In this document: positions 45,324-56,575 of the stretch, piece by piece | How the letters are laid out: each line of letters opens with the position of its first letter | Numbering within the stretch: the first letter of the stretch is position 1 | Source of the DNA: Brasenia schreberi | Taxonomy: Eukaryota; Streptophyta; Magnoliopsida; Nymphaeales; Cabombaceae | Length of the DNA: 64,000 nucleotides | Direction: 5' to 3' | Assembly (NCBI GenBank): GCA_036023115.1 | Contig: JAYKKT010000079.1 | Coordinates: forward strand, 16,765,501-16,829,500 | Notes under the pieces: model-generated | Database searches by the model: none | Told to the model about the DNA's origin: nothing | What the model saw: the letters and a program-made list of their open reading frames with translations, nothing else | Made by a program: the position numbers and the translations under genes

Positions 45324-46489
45324 GATGGTAATCTTTGGCATTAATCCAAATTTATTTGGATAATGGCAAAGAAGAAAACACTCCTTTGATCTTCTTTCCA
45401 GATTTATCTTGAGAGTATGGATTTTCTCCTCATTTTCTAGCATTTATCTCTTGGGTTTATTTTTTTTCAAAGAAGGGATTTAGCCAAAGGGGACTTGACT
45501 TTAGAAAGACACTTAGTCATAGGCTACTTATGTATGGGCAACCCTTTGATAGATGTATGCATACATGATGTGTGAGGTAAGTGGAGTGTGTGTTTAGAGA
45601 TCCATACATGATATTCATGAGCTTGGGAAGAAAACTATGAAGGTTGGTTACCCCAAGCAAGATGGTTCCCATATTGTTTCCTTTGATGTTTAAGGTTTTC
45701 AAAAAAAAAAATTAAATGGGATCTCCTTTTAGTTTCTATCAAAAGGACTTTCAATTTATTACATTTTCCTTCACTCGGGTTTTAATACCCACTATTTAGC
45801 AGAAATTTTGTAGGAAATTTTGAATAACATTTCAAAATTCAGTTTCTCACACAACAAAGTTTAACTCTCAAACAAAATGAAATCCAAATAAGTAAGTCCT
45901 ATTCATATTATGGGATTTTAATGGAAAACCTTTCTCCATTGGGATAAGCTGTGCGAATTTGGGAAAGAATTTACCACGGTCTCTTCTAAAGCGTCCCGTA
46001 GTATAAGGCCTAGAAATTTTTGAAGGAAAATTGTTCTTTTGAGCTTTGGCTTTTCTTTTTTCTTTTCTTTCAAAGGGAACCTCTATTTTGAAGGTTTTTG
46101 TTTTCCTTTTTATTTTCTTTTTCTTTTTTGGAAGACCTCTATATTGGAGGTTTTGTTTCTCTTCCTTTTTCTTTTGATTTTGCTAATTTTCCTTTTTTTT
46201 TTTAGAGAAATGAAATGGGGGAATACAACTCATCCCTTTAGATACTTAATTTAGCCAAGTATATCCCATTTCCTAATAGTACCTAATATTTTCAAATGGG
46301 CCTCATTTTGTAAGCCAAAGATTTTTGAAGTGTTACCAAATGATTTTGAAAACTCTACTTTTTATAAAGCATCAATTCCCTCATTCAAGGTCACATAATC
46401 TATTTTGATCCTTCTTTCGAGAAATTCAAAGGAGACCCATTTTAAAATCTTTTCAAAAGAACTTAAAGAATATCCTATACATAATATTT
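45324..46489 (-). other. Gypsy 3' non-coding region
   Basis: T-rich, GG(A/T)(G/A)GAT and TTTTC runs, no coding sense. Tat-type elements often have a long 3' region between pol and the LTR. Confidence 0.5.
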
Positions 46490-47601
46490 TTTCAATTATT
46501 GGACATTTATAGGGTCTGCTAAATTTCTTCCCTCAACATCAATCAACCAATATGCATTATTTGTAGTTGTCCTTCTTACAACATAGGGACCATCCCACTT
46601 GGGCCACCACTTACCAAGTGGATGTGGGTCACGATGGTGGATAGTTTTTAAGACAAGGTCTTCCACTTTGAAGTGGTGAGCCTTTATATACTTTTCATAG
46701 TGTTGGCTATCTTTTGTCAGTATGCGTGTGCATGAAATATGGCAAGGAGCCTCTTCTTATTAAGCAAATCAAGCTCAGTCATCCTAGCTTATTATAGGGT
46801 CTTTATGGGCAAATCGAGTGTAAGAAATGTATGAAATGAATGTAATTTGGTATGAATGGGAAGTATGGCATTTGTACCATAGATAAACTCAAATGGTGTG
46901 GCATTTGTGAGTGTTCAGATGGAAGTCATATAAGCCCATAAGGCTTTATCTAGCTTCTCATCTCATGTCCTACCATTTTCTAAAGTTTTCTCAATGATGA
47001 TTATGAGGGTTTTGTTCGTGGCTTCGGCTTGACCGTTGCCTTAAGGGTAGTATGGTGATGAAAAGTGTTGAGTAATGCCATGGGCCTTACATAACTTTTT
47101 CACTTTCTCATTTTTAAACGGTGTGTCATTATCCTACACTAGGTCTCTTGGAACTCCAAATCGATCCAAGATATTTTTCTTAATGAATGCTACTACATGT
47201 TGTCCTTGGACATTAGTCAAGGAGGTAGCTTCAACCCATTTAGAAAAATATTTAGTGGCTCCCAAAATAAACCTATGTCCGCAATGAGTGAGATTGGTCC
47301 TATGATATCAAATGCCTACATGGTGAAGGGTCATGGACTTACGATGGAATGCAATGTGGATGATGGAATGTGAATGACATTTCCATGCACTTGACATTGG
47401 TGACACTTCCTAACATGGTTATGACAATCTTGCTTCAAAGTGGATCAAAAATAACCTGCTCTAAGTATTTTCATGGCCATCATATTTGCATTAACATGAC
47501 CTCCATATTTTCTATCGTGGAACTCATGCATAATAGTCCTAGCCTCCCAATGATCGACACATCTCAACAAGATGTCGATAAAACTTTTCTTATAAAGAAC
47601 C
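46490..47601 (-). pseudogene. Gypsy integrase
   Basis: Begins VLYKKSFIDILLRCVD at 47600, then H..H zinc-finger region (HEFHDRKYGGHVN) and CHQCQVHGNVIH (47420-47385), the core (WPFTMWAFDIIGPIS), and the C-terminal GPYVVRRTTTNNAYWLVDVEGRNLADPIN near 46580-46500. Stops are scattered. The DNA directly continues the pol frame ending at 49717. Confidence 0.82.
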
Positions 47602-49716
47602 TGTAGATGTGAAAATTTCACTCAAAGCCTATATAGAGACTTGAAGAAAACTTTTCAACAATATTTTGTTGCGCGAGCATGCCAGCTAGTTTCCAAAAAC
47701 TAGCAAAGTTTTAAATCTGACTTTGCGATTGTGGCTAAGCGGGATGTTTTCACTTTAGGTCTTCTTGAACCGATGCTCAAGGGTTAGCCTAAGTACTTTG
47801 AGGATTTCAAATTTGAAGGTAAAGTTTCAAATCCAAGTGAAAAATAAGGTATTGACAAGAATAAACACGTGCACTTTGGTTTAAGTTTGAAAATCAACAA
47901 GTTATGAAAAACAGAAAGTGGTTCTATTTTCAAAGCTTATTTCATGAATTTGTTTGGGTGACCTAGATATCTCCAAAATTCATGAAAATTTTACAGGACA
48001 TAGCTTGGAATGTGGAGATTCTAAGCTACTTTTATTTTTAATTTTGGAACTAGGATGATGCGGAATTAAATCGGCAAAGTATCTCTACTCAAACACTTGG
48101 AACTTTTTTGTCATAGAAATAAAGAGACCCAAAGATAGGTCTGTATCTCGGTGCTCAAAGCTTAGATTTTAGTGTACTTGTTGAAAAGCTATGAATATTT
48201 GCTTTCCAATAAACCACGTTTCACCAAATTTGGACAATTACAAAAAGAGTTATGGGATGATTACCCAAGCTCTATTGGAGGAAAACAGTTTTCACATAAT
48301 GTTTTTGAATTTTTCTTAATCTTACACACCTTTTAATACGTAGTTGCACGGCCTTAAAATTCTTAAAAATTTTATTACAAGTGAGCTTGTGTGTAAATAA
48401 TGTGTGCCAAATTTTAGAGTAATCGAAGCAGCAGTTTAACAATGAAAAATAAAACAATCAACATATGCAGGAATGTTGAAATCCAGAATTTCATTTTTAC
48501 AACATACGTGATGCAAACTCACCCGAATTCAAATTGCAACAATACAACGTCCCAAAGTAAATTGCTAAAGGGAAAGGAATGGAAATATATAGATTAGCTT
48601 AAGCATAGAGGGGATTAGAAGTTATAAGACTTGTATAACATATAAAGAGGTAGAATAAAAAATACAAACAATTAGAGTGTATAAGCAAGAAATGAAAATT
48701 TCAACACATCTACTTCTTATTATATCATAGGGGGAGACAAAGCTTCATTAATACAACCCCTTTTGAATTGAATATGAAGAAGAGATAGAGATTAACAATG
48801 GAGGAAGAATACTTACACGAATTTCTCCAAGAATCGACTCCCAATAGCAACTCACGACCCTCACCTTTCCCATCATCCTCTCTTCTTTTCTCACTCTCAC
48901 ACTCTAACTTACAACACTTTGCCTAGTTTCTATACTCTCTCCACTCTTCCCTAGAGGAATTCACGAATTCTCAAGCCCAAGGTGCATCACTTCAATGCCC
49001 AAGCTCCTAATCTCCAAGATGCTCCCAGCATGCCTTGCTCTTCTAGGCCCTTCCTTGAGGCGGGTGATCCAAGACCCAAAACCCAGCCCCAAGGGTCTTG
49101 TATTCACGTGGATGTGTGATCCCCTTTGGTCAAAAATGGACCAGTCCCATGTGAGTTGGTTCTTGGTTCGAACCATGTGCACCTAGCCATGGTCGGCTAG
49201 GTCTTAGATGTCTCCAAGTGCAACCGGCTGCCTTCAACTTGATGTGGCTCATCCCATTTTATCAAGGCTAGGTATGGAGTTTTAATTGGTGTTTAGCCAA
49301 AGGATGTAGGGTGGACATGGCTAGGACAATTCGGCTTGGTTAGGTTAAGGTCATTTGATTTGAACTAGGTCATGCGTCATGTTTAGCTCAAGTGAACCTT
49401 AGTCAAGTTCAACTAGGTTTAGGTTGGTGAGGCTATCCACTTGACTTGATCTTTCATGAAGACGCACCTTAACTCGACGTGGTCCACTTCCTTGCTCCAC
49501 GACTTGACTTTTGCGAACTCGATCCCGGCTTAAAGCGGGCTCCAACCGTCGTCTTGATCTTCGTCGGATTTGTTCATATCCTAAGGGCCTTATCCCTTCA
49601 ACTTTAACTTGAACCTCTTTATCTTTAAAATCTTTATTTTAAAGCGGAAGTTTTAGAGCCAAATGGTTTTCAAAATTGAGAGTGCTTTCAGAAAAATTTA
49701 TTTTAGGGTGTTTATA
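47602..49716 (-). repeat. Solo LTR of the same gypsy family, inserted in gypsy pol
   Basis: 2115 bp, TGTAGATG...GGGTGTTTATA on the plus strand. The pol frame before it ends ...QKNSTRYVILGEVL and the frame after it starts VLYKKSF, which in Tat-type pol is one continuous stretch. Flanks GAACC (47597-47601) and ATACC (49717-49721) are a decayed 5-bp duplication (3 of 5). No internal region accompanies it, so it is a solo LTR left after LTR-LTR recombination. Confidence 0.8.
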
Positions 49717-51415
49717 ATACCTCTCCCAAAATTACATATCGAGTTGAATTTTTTTGAATAAAAGCCTTATCTTTAAATGAATAAAATTCGAAATCCTCCA
49801 TTTTCTAAAAAGTTTTTAATATCTTGAAACCAAGGTTTTTCATTTGAATTTTGGTCATTTTAGCAAATCTCTAAATCATGGGTGGATGGAGTTGGTAAAT
49901 GTAGGATCTCTAGGGATCGAGTGCCCAGAGTGGAGTCAATTCTTAGAGATGACCCTAGAGAGGAGAGGGCATCGGCTATAGTGTTGTCCTCTCTACCTAT
50001 GTGAGTGAGTGTGCATGATTTGAAAGAATCAACCAACTGGGTGGTCAATTCATGGTATGAAATGAGTTTTTCATTTTTGACTTACCAAATTTTTAAAACT
50101 TGGTTTACAATAAGCATAGGATCTCCAAAGACTTCAACACACGATGCCCCTAGATTTTTCAAAACTTTTAAGCCTTGTATGAGTGCTTCATATTCAGCCA
50201 CATTATTTGAACAAGGAAAATCTAATCCAAATGCCATTGGGATTTCCGAATGCCATTGGGATTTCTCCCTTCTCGAGGAATATGAGGATGATCCCTATGC
50301 CTGCCCTACTTGGTTTTTTGCCCCATCAAAGTATATTTTTCATATTTAATCTTCGTTACAATAATTTGATAATACATGATTTTCTAATTCGTTTGTTAAG
50401 ATGCCTTCATCGGGCATTTCATCAAGTATGAGATATGTATCTTCAAAGGGTAACTCGGCCACATGATCGACTAAGGTTTGTTCCTTAAAGGAGTTTTGGT
50501 AATGGAATTTCATATCATACTCCATTAGGAGGAGCTGCTATTTACCTAGCCTACCCGTTAGGATATGTTTTTCAAAAAGGTGCTTTATAGGGTCAGGTTT
50601 AGACACTATCCAAATTTCATGATCAAGAAAACAATGTCTAAACTTTTGGCAAGCCCATACCAAGGCTAAGCACATTTTCTCCATGGCTTGATAATTTCTT
50701 TCATATGCTAATAGAGTTTTCGAAATGTAGTAAATAGCATACTCCTTAAGATTATCATCCTCATATTGAGCAAGCACAACACCCAATGCATTCGTGTGAA
50801 TGGAAATGTAAAGCAATAAAGGTTTTCCTGGCTTTAGAGGTTTTAAAAATAGAGGATTTTCCAAATAAGTTTTCAATCTTTCAAAAGCTCTTTGGCAATC
50901 GGAATCCCAATCAAATTTCACCATTTTTCTCAAAAGCCTATTAAAAGGTTAGCATCTTATTGCTAAATTAGAGATAAATCTCCTAATTGCTTGGAGTTGA
51001 CCTTGGAGGCTTCGGATTTAGGTCAAGTTGGAGGGTAGAGGCATGTCTACGATGGCTCGACACTTAGAGGGGTCGACCTCTATGCCCCTTTGGCTAACCA
51101 TGAACCCTAAGAGTTTTCTCGATTCTACTCTAAGAATACATTTTTGAGGGTTTAGCTTTACCTTATAAAGCCTAAGTCTTTCGAAAACATTTTGCAAAGA
51201 TTCTATGTTTGTGCATCGGATTTTTTACTTTACCAAAAGATCATCTACATATACTTCTAAGAGCTCATAGATTTGATCATGGAAAATAGTAGTCATAGCT
51301 CTTTGGTAAGTGACACTGGCATTTTTCAAACCAAAAGACATAACCGTTTAACAATATGTGTCCTAAGGTGTAGTAAAAGCATTTTTAGGCCCATGGAAAA
51401 TGGTAGTTATAGCCT
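49717..51415 (-). pseudogene. Gypsy reverse transcriptase, RNase H and second RNase H
   Basis: RT: MSFGLKNASVTYQRAMTTIFHD and YELLEVYVDDLLVK near 51340-51230. RNase H: FDWDSDCQRAFERLKTYLE, LLLYISIHTNALGVVLAQ, ERNYQAMEKMCLALVWACQKFRH, KPDPIKHLFEKHILTGRLGK (50930-50540). aRNH-like domain: PMAFGLDFPCSNNVAEYEALIQGL (about 50230-50165) and HIGREDNTIADALSSL (50000-49955). Then WFQDIKNFLENGGF and the linker that runs into the solo LTR. Stops at several places. Confidence 0.85.
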
Positions 51416-52166
51416 AATTTTTTCACAACTGAAACACTTGACCTGATAAGCAGTTTCTTACGTTTTCTTAAAAGATTTATCATCATTTTTATTATTTTTG
51501 TCAAACTTTTTGTTTGGTTTATTTCTTCTTTGGTTGGCTTTGGAGTTGGACCATATCTTATCTTACACCATTAAAAATTTCTCTTTTCTATTTTTGTTCA
51601 TATATTCTTTTTCAATTAATAGTTTCAGGAGCAATTCAGAAATGTTTATTTCAGACCCTAGTCTAAGGATAGTAGTGACCATGTTCTGCATTGTAAATAT
51701 TTGTATCGGTTATAGGAAGATTAATTTAGCTGCAGCTAAATCTCTTGTCATTATCATCATATGGTTCACATCTTCTACTACATTATCTCCTTCTTTCATC
51801 TTATAAGAGTTATACCTTTATAGTAGTAATTGAACATGTTTTTTTATTGTAGTGTCATATTTAGTTGTTATTTAATCAAACAACTCTTTTGCGGTCTCAT
51901 ATTCTTCAAAGACCCTAATCATATGATCCTCCATCTATGTTAACATGATTGTTCTTGCTATCGTGTAATCTCTTAAAAATATTTTATACATTTTCTTGTA
52001 TTGCTTAGTAGTATCAGGAGGTTGTGGACTCATTGTTTCCTTTAATATATACTCTACACCTTCAAGTGTAAGAATCAATGAGATTCTCCTCTTCTATATT
52101 TTAAAGTTTAGATCATTTAATTTTTTTTATTTTTGTTAGTTCATATACACATATTCTTGAATTCAT
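51416..52166 (-). pseudogene. Copia-2 gag
   Basis: From MNSRICVYELTKIKKIK at 52166 through segments matching copia-1 gag to a zinc-knuckle remnant near 51450-51420 at the junction with gypsy RT. The site that carries the LINE in copia-1 corresponds to about 51850-51885 here and is uninterrupted. Confidence 0.82.
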
Positions 52167-53273
52167 TTTTATGTGTTTGGAAAAATTAACAATTAGATTG
52201 TATAAAAGGAAAACATATAACAAGTAACAAGCAATAGATAACAAATATTTAACTAACAGAATGCATAATATCCAACTAAAACTAATTTTATACAAATTTT
52301 AAGTACCATTATTGAGTTTTTAATAACTTGACTCTATTATAGAATCAAATTGGGAACAAATCTATAATTTTTCTCAAAAATTCTTATCACTAAAAATTTC
52401 ACCAAACAATAAGGGTAAACTAGTAATTTTACATGTTTTTATCCATTTTTGTAATTTTCCAAAAAGACCGGGGACAGAATAGTAAACTTTATATTTGGTT
52501 TTATATAAAATTCGTCACTGATCGGAGGTAAATCCATGATTTTGCCCTTTAATCTGAATTTGTAAATTTTCAAAAAGATAAGGGCAACCTTGTCTAACTG
52601 TAAACCTTTTATCGAGTAAGGGCTGGAAGATAACTTACCTTCCAGGTATTCCATAATTTTTATAAACAGCTAGAGGAAAATACAGTCTTTTCACCAATTT
52701 GAGGGTAAAACTGTTTTTTTACTCAAAAATATCTGGATATTTTTATAATTTTATTTTATGGCAACTTTTAGTTTCTTAAATAGGTTAGGGGCAAAACAAA
52801 CTTTTTAGTCCATCACTTGAGATAGTTTTCTAGAAATCGCTGGTTTCCGCCCATGATTTTCTGAAATCGTTGGCGATTTTCCAAGGGTATAAAAGGAAAG
52901 AGAAAGAGAGAGAGCGTTGTGAGAGGGGCGGGAGGCTCCTGCCTAGCCATAGTTCTACCTCCACCTTGCCTGGGTTCTTCCTTCGATTGGCTTAGGTTTT
53001 TCCTTTTCAAATCGACAGCCTAAACTCTGGTTTTTTTTCAGTTTGACAGCCTTGGCCTGGTCTCTTTTTCTATTTTGATGGTTCAGTTTGTTTTCTTTTG
53101 CCTCGACCATTTGGCCAATTTGATTTTCTGATTGTCTCAAGCTACAAATTGTGGTTTTTGATAGCATTTTACAGTAAAACAAGGGTGCTCTCTTTCTTAG
53201 ATTCCAGTTTCTTTTTCTCTGTATTATTCTTCCTTAAAACACTAATCTATGTACTTTTTTTGCAAAAAAACAA
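52167..53273 (-). other. Copia-2 leader
   Basis: Non-coding, T-rich, between gag and the primer site. Confidence 0.6.
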
Positions 53274-53286
53274 CGCTATGATACCA
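53274..53286 (-). promoter_or_regulatory. Copia-2 primer binding site (initiator tRNA-Met type)
   Basis: Minus-strand TGGTATCATAGCG next to the 5' LTR; 11 of 12 bases agree with TGGTATCAGAGC. Confidence 0.82.
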
Positions 53287-53287
53287 A

Positions 53288-53699
53288 TGTTGGAGTCCAA
53301 CGAGGCTCTGTGTGTTGTTCCCTGCAATGATCTCAACAACAATTTGCTATGGTTTCTAGTTGCACAATAGATGAAATGAAAGAAGACGAATCGTGGAAGG
53401 TGTTTCAAGTATGATTTCTATTTTTCACACATTCGGTTTTTCCCAATGAGGTATTTCTTTCAATTTTCAGTATCTTTTGTGTGTGCACTGCTCTGTATTT
53501 ATAGAGTAGTGCCTGGCTCCACCTCTCGACAAGCTGGGCTTTATGTTTTTGGAGTCCTTATCCGGTCGGTTATAGATATCATCCGTAGCAAACCGACTGT
53601 TACGGATTTGCTTCATAACCGCCTCCACGGGAAATGGTTGGATGGCCAATCCAACCGTTCTCGTGAAACTGCCAAGAATGGCCATTTCTTGGCTTTACT
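53288..53699 (-). repeat. Copia-2 5' LTR
   Basis: About 412 bp, aligned with 40162-40569. TATA box CTCTATAAATACAGAG on the minus strand at 53507-53492. The right edge is set by comparison with the 3' LTR; it ends ACT where ACA is expected. Confidence 0.85.
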
Positions 53700-53989
53700 G
53701 GTTAATGATTCTTTAATTGTACCTTTGTCTGGACTGTTCCTAATATTTGAAGTCGATACTAAAGCCAACTGCTTCAATAACTATACTAGAAAAATGTAGC
53801 TTTTCTTCACTTTCATGTTAGAGGAAATTTGGGATTTAGTAGTAGGATCATTTGTCACTTTACATTTATCAATCCTGCATCTAGATCGTTCAATCTTTTC
53901 TACAAGAACTGCATTCGACTATACATTATCATGGCTTGAATCCTCAAGGAAACGCGGACAAGATCACTTGTCATGTCGAATGCACCTGC

Positions 53990-54205
53990 AATACAAATAA
54001 TAAATTCCAACTTTCTCGTTGCAGACATCGATTTCTACCATAGTTTGATATGCCCAACAATCCATCAAATGTGTTCCTAGTTTTTGTTTTACATCCATCA
54101 AAACCAAAGCCTTCAAAATCCTGAACTCTTCTCCACGAACTGCAAAAACTCCAGCATCTTCAACAATACCAAAGTGTCCCCAAGTTTGAAAGCCATCTTC
54201 ACCGT
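53990..54205 (-). other. Possible exon of an unrecognised gene
   Basis: After a minus-strand AG near 54206 the frame reads DGEDGFQTWGHFGIVEDAGVFAVRGEE, FRILKALVLMDVKQKLGTHLMDCWA and YQTMVEIDVCNEKV, with good amino-acid composition for a globular protein and no start codon at its head. It lies between copia-2 and the hAT MITE, whose target site is just upstream of the possible acceptor. I do not recognise the family; no neighbouring exon was found. Confidence 0.35.
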
Positions 54206-54213
54206 CTTACACT

Positions 54214-54221
54214 ACTCAGTT
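54214..54221. repeat. Left 8-bp duplication of the hAT MITE
   Basis: ACTCAGTT; partner ACTCAGGT at 54392-54399 (7 of 8). Confidence 0.82.
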
Positions 54222-54391
54222 CAGTGGAGGATCTAGAAAATAGTGTTTGGGGGACGAAGTATGATTGAAATGTATCTCGACCATGTATGTATTATGTATA
54301 TATTAAACTATAAAAATATATGTTTTACAGTTAAATTTCAAAATTTCAGGGAGGCGGTAACCCCTCACCCTTCAATGTAGATCCGCCACTG
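54222..54391. mobile_element. 170-bp hAT MITE
   Basis: The ends are CAGTGGAGGATCTAGA and, as reverse complement of the right end, CAGTGGCGGATCTACA (14 of 16). CAGTGGCGGATC is a common start of plant hAT elements. An 8-bp duplication flanks it. No coding capacity. Confidence 0.9.
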
Positions 54392-54638
54392 ACTCAGGTA
54401 GATCTGAATCATGACGGGAACTTTGCCACCCTAACCGGTATATCAAACGACCAGACATGAAGATGTAAAACATAGTTTTGTAAATAATCACAGAGAATCA
54501 CAGAAGTCAATCATATCATATTCTTGATCGCAGAAGTGTAGTAAGTACCTCGCTTGGCTGATGTAGAGAAGATGACTGGGCATAGGCGAGCCATTGAACA
54601 ACGATGACGAGCCCTGATCTGGCTTAAATTCGATGCGG

Positions 54639-54673
<35 letters not shown>

Positions 54674-54689
54674 CATGGCTGGTTTCAGT

Positions 54690-54960
54690 TATTCCGAAAC
54701 AGAGAACCACAACCCAAGGCCGGTTTTAGAGCAGTTCCAGTTTGAGTTTTTCTAAAACTGACAAAAACATTTTAAATTTTTAAAAAAAATTTAAAAAGTA
54801 TCAAAATCAGCTGTTTAAAATCATCGGTTCCAGTTTCAAGCCAGTTCCGATTCCATGAAAACTGGAACCGAACCCCAACCAGGTGGCCCTGATTCTGGGC
54901 TCAGTCACTGGTCCGGTATCACTATAAGCTCCGGTTCCAATTAATACCTGCCTCCTTTGG
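54690..54960. repeat. GGTTCC-rich dispersed repeat
   Basis: GGCCGGTTTTAGAGCAGTTCC and CCAGTTTCAAGCCAGTTCC segments resembling 6.1 kb and 34.1 kb. Borders not defined. A (TA)n(GA)n run precedes it (54640-54673). Confidence 0.4.
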
Positions 54961-55074
54961 GTGGACTCGATATCACAAGATTCAGGATGTCAAATGGAAA
55001 GGCTTATCTCCCAATAAGCCAAAGGTCTGGGGCAAGACAAGGTTCTACCGTTGAAAAGGAAGGCACATGACAAA

Positions 55075-55195
55075 AAGAGCAATAGCACTCATGGATAAAG
55101 GGGTCGACTCATAAGTTGAAGGTCCAGAGTTCGATACCTGAGGCCTGCATCTGGCTTCTACCTTCCTACTGTAGCAAAAAGAAAAGAAAAGAAGG
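55075..55195 (+). mobile_element. tRNA-derived SINE (candidate)
   Basis: A-box-like TAGCACTCATGG (55083-55094), B box AGAGTTCGATACCT (55126-55139), the CATCTGGCTTC segment after it, and an A-rich tail (55174-55191). Confidence 0.5.
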
Positions 55196-55239
55196 GTACA
55201 TGATCAACCAAACTTGGGTGGCTTTGGACAGAGAATTTT

Positions 55240-55762
55240 AGAGGTGTTCACGTTTTGGTTTAGTTTTGTTCTAGACTCAACTTTGAACCAAACTATTATT
55301 TGTGGTTTTTAGTATTTAGAGAATTGAACCAAACCATGACATGATCGGAATAGAACCAAACTGAGTTGACGGTTGCGATTTTGTTGGGTTCTAAACCACA
55401 GTTATACTTATTAGGATTTGGCTAAATATTGACTATTATGTCATTTTATTAATTGAATTTACGAGTCCAAATTCAATATGTATATGAGGTTATAAAACTT
55501 ATTCATATAAACATAATAAACTTATCAAGATTTATATAAACTTTATCCATACACACACACACATATATAAGCATGTTTGTAATGATTCGATTTGGTTCCC
55601 ATGATTCAGTTCCAACACTGGAACCGTGAATTGAACTGCCAATTATTTTTACTATTAAAACCAAACCAAATCAAACCGCTCGATATCTAGAACTGAACCA
55701 AATCGTCAGTTTGGTTTGGTTTTAGCAGGTTAATTCGGTTCCAGCAACTCCTTCAACGCCTC
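55240..55762. mobile_element. hAT-like element with TTAGAGGTGTT ends (candidate)
   Basis: TTTAGAGGTGTTCACG at the left and CAACGCCTCTAA at the right form inverted ends. The interior has GGTTTGGTTTTAG / CTAAACCA motifs and a CA microsatellite. No matching 8-bp flank was seen. Confidence 0.4.
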
Positions 55763-56053
55763 TAAGAGGGATAGACCTGAATCCGTTCTTCGCCAGTTCG
55801 GAAAAGATTACCTCAAACATATAGTTTGCACGTACAGTATCGTATATATATATATTATAAACAGATACTGAAAAACAAGTAAAAACACAGAGGAAGAGTG
55901 CATATATAAAACATCGTTTCAATGTCTATACAACAATGGCATGTTGTGCATTAAGATCATGGACTCAAATGAAGAGGAAGAAGAAGGGCACAAGAAAAGC
56001 TTTTCTCAGGAAACGATGTGAATCAGAAGGTGGGTGCATGCATGCATCCATGG

Positions 56054-56254
56054 TTACTTTTGGCTTTTCTTTTGGCACAAGGCCTTGACCCACCGAACTC
56101 CGGCCAACATCCGAGCAGAGGTAGATTTGGAGGATTTGCTCTTGTCATTGGTGGCTTGATTGGAAGTGGTTGGTGGTGGTTCTGACGGTGCGGCGTCAAC
56201 TGGATCCCATTGATCTGCCCATGACATCCCATTCGATGAATGGATTCTCTCCAT
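56054..56254 (-). CDS. Small protein, 57-66 residues (hypothetical)
   Basis: Frame from ATG at 56254 (MERIHSSNG) or at 56227 (MSWADQWD) to the stop at 56054. It contains WADQWDPVDAAP, a Ser/Lys/Thr-rich middle and a basic end ARMLAGVRWVKALCQKKSQK. The MSWA(D/E)QWD start and the basic W.K..CQKK end recall small unnamed plant proteins, but I cannot name a family. A GA run lies directly upstream (56276-56258), as in plant 5' UTRs. No intron. It may be a real single-exon gene; expression data would decide. Confidence 0.45.
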   Translation of the reverse strand: MERIHSSNGMSWADQWDPVDAAPSEPPPTTSNQATNDKSKSSKSTSARMLAGVRWVKALCQKKSQK

Positions 56255-56440
56255 TCTCTCTCTCTCTCTCTCTCTCAATTATTTTCACAAATACCCCCTC
56301 GGTGTGTCTCTAAATCTCGAAGGGCTACCGACATTTTTAGACACCCGGTTGCCTTCTCCATAGTTGTAATGATTGCTTACAACCACAAGTTCTTAACAAA
56401 CATAGGCTGTGAATGTCTAATTGTTACATGCACGTTAACT

Positions 56441-56575
56441 TCTTCTTTTTTTACAAGAGGCGGCCGAAGCCTAACACACACCCACGGATGCACCCTCTCG
56501 GAGTCGAACTCCGCACCAACAACAACAGCGCTAGAGTGCCCTGTCCTATTCTAACCACCCAGTGGAGATGAAAAT
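56441..56575 (-). mobile_element. tRNA-derived SINE (candidate)
   Basis: On the minus strand: A-box-like TGGTTAGAATAGG (56557-56545), good B box CGGAGTTCGACTCCG-type site (56511-56499), TTGTAAAAAAAGAAG tail (56455-56441). Confidence 0.55.

Larger units (their letters stand above)
42916..51415 (-). mobile_element. Ty3/gypsy (Tat-type) element nested in copia-2, 5' part deleted
   Basis: It interrupts the copia-2 integrase at 42916. On the minus strand: RT (about 51415-51000), RNase H (50933-50540), a second archaeal-like RNase H domain typical of the Tat lineage (about 50340-49900), [solo LTR 49716-47602], integrase (47601-46490), a non-coding 3' region and the 3' LTR (45323-42916). Gag, protease, primer site and 5' LTR are missing: at about 51416 the gypsy RT passes directly into copia-2 gag. 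Confidence 0.87.
40162..53699 (-). mobile_element. Copia-2: Ty1/copia element with a nested gypsy element
   Basis: LTRs at 40162-40569 (3') and 53288-53699 (5') begin TGTTGGAGTCC on the plus strand and align along their length. A tRNA-Met primer site lies inside the 5' LTR and copia gag-pol parts lie on the minus strand. It is a relative of copia-1 (same gag, integrase, RT and RNase H segments) but with different LTR sequence. The gypsy insertion at 42916 and a deletion removed the region from mid-integrase to the zinc knuckle. Confidence 0.9.

Noticed and set aside
46039..46254. Phe/Leu-rich 71-codon plus-strand frame suggesting a membrane peptide
   Set aside because: T-rich non-coding 3' region of the gypsy element; composition alone makes it hydrophobic.
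42916..49716. Reading 42916-45323 and 47602-49716 as the two LTRs of one short element
   Set aside because: The DNA between them starts inside an integrase codon run and has no primer binding site; the pol frame continues across 47602-49716, so the right copy is an insertion.
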